From contig NZ_LAPZ01000011.1 in assembly GCF_002120225.1 (NCBI RefSeq), forward strand, positions 89,238 through 153,237: a stretch of DNA of 64,000 bases, given 5' to 3'. Each line of letters begins with the position of its first letter. Position 1 is the stretch's first letter. Both the position numbers and the translations under genes were made by a program. This document shows, one piece after another, positions 60,900 through 64,000 of this stretch. Origin of the DNA: Tenacibaculum holothuriorum. Lineage in GTDB: Bacteria; Bacteroidota; Bacteroidia; Flavobacteriales; Flavobacteriaceae. The notes beneath the pieces are model-generated. The model had not been told where the DNA came from and searched no databases. It worked only from the letters and a program-made list of their open reading frames with translations.

Positions 60900-60992
60900 A
60901 ATTCAAATGTTTTTGTAGTAGGCGACTTATTTAAAAGTTCTTTATGAGCCTAACTCCATGGTTAATAATTAATTTTACTACCTAGCTAACAA

Positions 60993-61190
60993 TTATTTTA
61001 AAACTAATTGTTGCTTAATATTAGCTTCATCAGACTTGTGTACTAATGTAGCGTGTGTTAATGCAAGCTTACGTTTTTTAGACTTCTTTGTTAAGATGTG
61101 GCTTTTAAACGCGTGCTTTCTTTTAATCTTTCCAGAACCAGTTAACTTAAAACGTTTCTTGGCACTAGATTTAGTTTTGATTTTAGGCAT
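60993..61190 (-). CDS. rpmI: 50S ribosomal protein L35
   Basis: 65 residues, very basic: [20 protein letters not shown] and [19 protein letters not shown]. Standard family length. Between infC and rplT. Confidence 0.97.
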   Translation of the reverse strand: MPKIKTKSSAKKRFKLTGSGKIKRKHAFKSHILTKKSKKRKLALTHATLVHKSDEANIKQQLVLK

Positions 61191-61235
61191 CTTTGTTTTT
61201 CGTTTTTAATCTTGCTTATAATACGTTTCTTAAAT

Positions 61236-61796
61236 TTATTTCGTCTTTTTAGGAGCAATAAACATAATCATACGTTTACCTTCTAATTTAGGCATTTGTT
61301 CAACCTTACCATATTCTTCTAATTCTTGAGCTAATTTTAAAAGTAAAATTTGCCCTTGTTCTTTAAAGATAATAGAACGTCCTTTAAAGAATACGAAAGC
61401 TTTTAACTTAGCTCCGTCTTGTAAGAATTTAATAGCGTGTTTTTTCTTGAATTCATAATCGTGCTCATCAGTTTGAGGTCCGAAACGAATTTCTTTAACA
61501 ACTACTTTAGTAGCTTTAGCTTTTAAAGCTTTTTCACGCTTCTTTTGTTCGTACAAGAATTTTTTGTAATCAATAATCTTACAAACAGGAGGTTTAGCTT
61601 TTGGTGAAATTTCTACTAAATCTAATCCTTGCTCTTCTGCTAAAGCTCTTGCTTTAGAGATAGGATAAACTCCTTGTTCAATACCTTCACCAACTAAACG
61701 TACTTCATCAACATATTTGATTTTTTCGTTAATTCTGTGTTGATCTTCTTTAATAATTCTTGCGGGTCTACGTCCGCCTCTTCTTCTAATTGCTAT
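61236..61796 (-). CDS. infC: Translation initiation factor IF-3, starting on ATA
   Basis: Binds the 30S subunit and checks start codon choice. The frame runs from the stop at 61236 back to an in-frame TAA at 61802-61800, and contains no ATG or GTG in the N-terminal 80 codons; the only TTG (61556) lies inside the conserved linker and would remove the whole N-terminal domain. The homologous start ([22 protein letters not shown]) requires initiation at the ATA codon 61796-61794 (or the ATT two codons later). With ATA the product is 186 residues: N-domain (about 17-85; [21 protein letters not shown]) and C-domain ([35 protein letters not shown]). Lies 24 bases after thrS. Confidence 0.93.
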   Translation of the reverse strand: MAIRRRGGRRPARIIKEDQHRINEKIKYVDEVRLVGEGIEQGVYPISKARALAEEQGLDLVEISPKAKPPVCKIIDYKKFLYEQKKREKALKAKATKVVVKEIRFGPQTDEHDYEFKKKHAIKFLQDGAKLKAFVFFKGRSIIFKEQGQILLLKLAQELEEYGKVEQMPKLEGKRMIMFIAPKKTK

Positions 61797-61820
61797 GACT
61801 TATAAATTTAAAATTACTAT

Positions 61821-63773
61821 CTAATTCTTTGTGTTAAAAGGAACCAATGTTTTACTAACTTCTTTCTGTATTAGAGAAATAAACTCTTCAATTGTAAATG
61901 TTCCTAAATCTCCTTCACCATGTTTCCTTACAGATACCGTGCCATCTTGTTCTTCCTTTTCTCCTACAATTACCATAAATGGAATTTTGCTTACTTCGGC
62001 GTCACGTATCTTTCTACCTGTCTTCTCGTTACGGTTGTCTACGAGGGCGCGAATTTCGGAATTTTCTAACAAAGTTAAAACTTTTTCGGTATATTTTTGA
62101 TATTTCTCACTGATTGGCAGTACAATAACTTGTTCTGGTGTTAACCAAAGTGGGAAATTTCCTCCTGTATGCTCTAGTAAAACAGCTATAAAACGTTCCA
62201 TAGAACCAAATGGTGCTCTATGAATCATTACTGGTCGGTGTAACTGATTGTCTGCACCCTTATAATGTAAATCGAAACGTTCTGGTAAATTATAATCTAC
62301 TTGAATTGTTCCTAACTGCCAACTTCTTCCAAGCGCATCTTTTACCATAAAGTCTAACTTAGGTCCATAAAAGGCAGCTTCACCTTCTTCTATAACATAA
62401 TCTAAACCTTTATCTTTTGCTGCATTGATAATTGCTTGTTCTGCTTTCTCCCAGTTTTCAGTAGATCCAATATATTTGTCTGGATTCTCCATGTCTCTGA
62501 TAGAAACCTGGGCTTTAAAGTTTTCAAAACCTAAAGAACCAAACACATATAATACAAGGTCTATTACATTTTTAAATTCAGTGTCTAATTGATCTGGAGT
62601 ACAGAAAATATGAGCATCATCTTGAGTGAATCCACGAACACGAGTTAATCCATGTAACTCACCACTTTGTTCATAACGATAAACGGTTCCGAATTCTGCA
62701 AAACGTTTTGGTAAATCTTTATATGAATAAGGTTTATGATTGTATACTTCACAATGATGAGGACAGTTCATAGGTTTTAATAAAAACTCTTCATCTTGTT
62801 TTGGTGTAGTGATAGGTTGAAAGCTATCTTCTCCATATTTAGCATAGTGACCAGATGTTTCGTATAATTCTTTCTGCCCAATATGAGGAGTCATCACCAT
62901 TTCGTAACCTGCCTTTTTCTGTGCAGCTTTTAAGAAATCTTCTAAACGTCCTCTAAGAGCAGCACCTTTAGGTAACCATAAAGGTAAACCTTGACCTACT
63001 CTTTGAGAAAAAGTGAATAATTCTAATTCCTTACCAAGTTTTCTGTGATCACGTTTTTTTGCTTCTTCTAAAAGCTCTAAATATTGTTTTAGTTCTTTTT
63101 GTTTAGGGAAAGAGATTCCATAAACACGAGTTAACTGATTGTTCTTTTCATCACCACGCCAATATGCGCCAGCAACATTCATTATTTTAACAGCTTTTAT
63201 GATTCCTGTGTTAGGAATATGTCCACCACGACATAAGTCGGTAAAGTCACTATGGTCACAAAAAGTAATATCTCCGTCTTCTAACCCCTCAATTAGTTCT
63301 ACTTTATACTCGTTGTTTTGCTTTTTATAATAAGTTAAAGCATCTGCTTTAGAAACAGAACGCATTTTGAATTCAGCTTTTTCACGAGCTCTTTCTAAAA
63401 ATTGCTTTTCAATCTTAGCAAAATCTTTTTCAGAAATAACTTCATTTCCAAAGTCAACATCGTAATAGAAACCATTTTCAATAGCAGGTCCTATAGTTAG
63501 TTTTGCATTCGGATAAAAATCTTGAATAGTTTGAGCTAAAACGTGAGCAGATGAATGCCAAAAAGCTTTTTTACCCTCAGCATCATTAAATGTATATAGT
63601 ACTAAAGAGCCATCTGTGGTAAGTGGTGTTGTGGTTTCAACGGTTGTGCCATTAAAACTTGCAGAAATAACATTTCTAGCTAAACCTTCACTAATACTTT
63701 TAGCAACATCTATAGGTGTGCTGTTTACTTCAAACTCTTTGACGCTTCCGTCAGGTAATGTAATTTTAATCAT
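61821..63773 (-). CDS. thrS: Threonyl-tRNA synthetase
   Basis: 650 residues: TGS domain (1-62), editing domain with [17 protein letters not shown] and [16 protein letters not shown], class II catalytic core with zinc Cys in [19 protein letters not shown], motif 2 [26 protein letters not shown] and motif 3 [18 protein letters not shown], and the C-terminal anticodon domain. First gene of the operon with infC, rpmI and rplT. In E. coli thrS is autoregulated through its leader; here the leader is about 50 bases and no tRNA-like fold was worked out. Confidence 0.97.
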   Translation of the reverse strand: MIKITLPDGSVKEFEVNSTPIDVAKSISEGLARNVISASFNGTTVETTTPLTTDGSLVLYTFNDAEGKKAFWHSSAHVLAQTIQDFYPNAKLTIGPAIENGFYYDVDFGNEVISEKDFAKIEKQFLERAREKAEFKMRSVSKADALTYYKKQNNEYKVELIEGLEDGDITFCDHSDFTDLCRGGHIPNTGIIKAVKIMNVAGAYWRGDEKNNQLTRVYGISFPKQKELKQYLELLEEAKKRDHRKLGKELELFTFSQRVGQGLPLWLPKGAALRGRLEDFLKAAQKKAGYEMVMTPHIGQKELYETSGHYAKYGEDSFQPITTPKQDEEFLLKPMNCPHHCEVYNHKPYSYKDLPKRFAEFGTVYRYEQSGELHGLTRVRGFTQDDAHIFCTPDQLDTEFKNVIDLVLYVFGSLGFENFKAQVSIRDMENPDKYIGSTENWEKAEQAIINAAKDKGLDYVIEEGEAAFYGPKLDFMVKDALGRSWQLGTIQVDYNLPERFDLHYKGADNQLHRPVMIHRAPFGSMERFIAVLLEHTGGNFPLWLTPEQVIVLPISEKYQKYTEKVLTLLENSEIRALVDNRNEKTGRKIRDAEVSKIPFMVIVGEKEEQDGTVSVRKHGEGDLGTFTIEEFISLIQKEVSKTLVPFNTKN

Positions 63774-63829
63774 TATACTATATAATATGTGTTATACTTA
63801 ATTCCCCTACAATTGGAAATTTGAGTTTG

Positions 63830-63860
63830 CAAAGATATTGCAAAACCATATTGTATACAA
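63830..63860 (-). promoter_or_regulatory. Predicted promoter of the thrS operon
   Basis: Minus-strand TTG (63860-63858), 20 bases, TATCTTTG (63837-63830), 56 bases before the thrS ATG. The remaining 140 bases to the window edge show no gene. Confidence 0.7.
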
Positions 63861-64000
63861 TATATATAGTATATAATAAAGAAGGGGGGTAAATAGCTTT
63901 AATTAGTGATGTTTTAGTGTGTTTTAGGTTTAAAATAGGGTGTTGCTAAAAAACTTCATTTTTATTTATTTGATAAATAAGGGGTTGTGAAAAAGATTAA

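Noticed and set aside
61554..61556. TTG as infC start giving a 106-residue protein
   Set aside because: Removes the conserved IF-3 N-terminal domain, whose coding sequence is intact upstream in the same frame.
1..64000. CRISPR array, prophage, integrase, transposase, tRNA or rRNA genes
   Set aside because: Looked for regular direct repeats, mobile-element proteins and cloverleaf-like intergenic sequence; none was seen.

Overview
The window is AT-rich chromosomal DNA of a Bacteroidota species, almost certainly a marine-type member of the Flavobacteriaceae (Tenacibaculum/Polaribacter-like; the genus cannot be fixed from this sequence). Supporting this are the promoter element TAnnTTTG with an upstream TTG, A-rich starts without Shine-Dalgarno sequences, fused SecDF, TonB-dependent receptors with carboxypeptidase-regulatory N-termini, LytS/LytTR regulator pairs, a bacterial mevalonate pathway, and BlaI/M56 pairs. 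Most of the window is housekeeping and conserved family genes. I see no phage, integrase, transposase, CRISPR array, tRNA or rRNA.

Layout. 1-2840: rod-shape operon mreB-mreC-mreD-mrdA on the minus strand, mrdA running off the left edge. 2919-5255: purH, a 40-residue orphan peptide gene with its own terminator, and a free-methionine-sulfoxide reductase. 5365-8480: a probable copper/heavy-metal cluster (Cys-rich secreted protein, TonB receptor, HMA protein). 8515-12850: LytTR regulator and LytS kinase divergent from an outer-membrane barrel gene. 12889-23840: a region rich in isoprenoid genes (mevalonate kinase, mevalonate diphosphate decarboxylase, GYDIA-type GHMP kinase, HMG-CoA reductase with an extra C-terminal domain, UbiA prenyltransferase), interrupted by a second LytS/LytTR pair, a small MotA/ExbB-like gene and a BaiN-like flavoprotein. 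23983-30012: peptide use (dipeptidyl peptidase IV, two POT transporters, a thioredoxin-like protein). 30018-34585: comEC, lysS, a candidate small RNA and a DUF456 protein. 34726-38445: BlaI/M56 signalling unit with TPR and lipoprotein genes. 38399-41951: Coq4-like protein, Crp/Fnr regulator, GH3 protein, DUF2797 protein. 42064-50703: tail-specific protease, surE-lpxB operon, twin NlpC/P60 lipoproteins, alpha/beta hydrolase, S41 peptidase. 51023-58968: LuxR regulator, obgE, a hypoxanthine phosphoribosyltransferase-adenylate kinase fusion, secDF, fhs. 59031-63773: small proteins and the thrS-infC-rpmI-rplT translation operon, where infC starts on a non-canonical codon.

The least explained items are a promoter-to-terminator small RNA candidate (about 33954-34060), two gene fusions (HMG-CoA reductase with a DUF1569-like domain; HPRT with Adk), a Coq4-like protein in a lineage not known for ubiquinone, the AUA-type start of infC, the 40-residue peptide gene, and a dispersed repeat sitting in frame inside the GYDIA kinase. 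No wholly new multi-gene system is evident.
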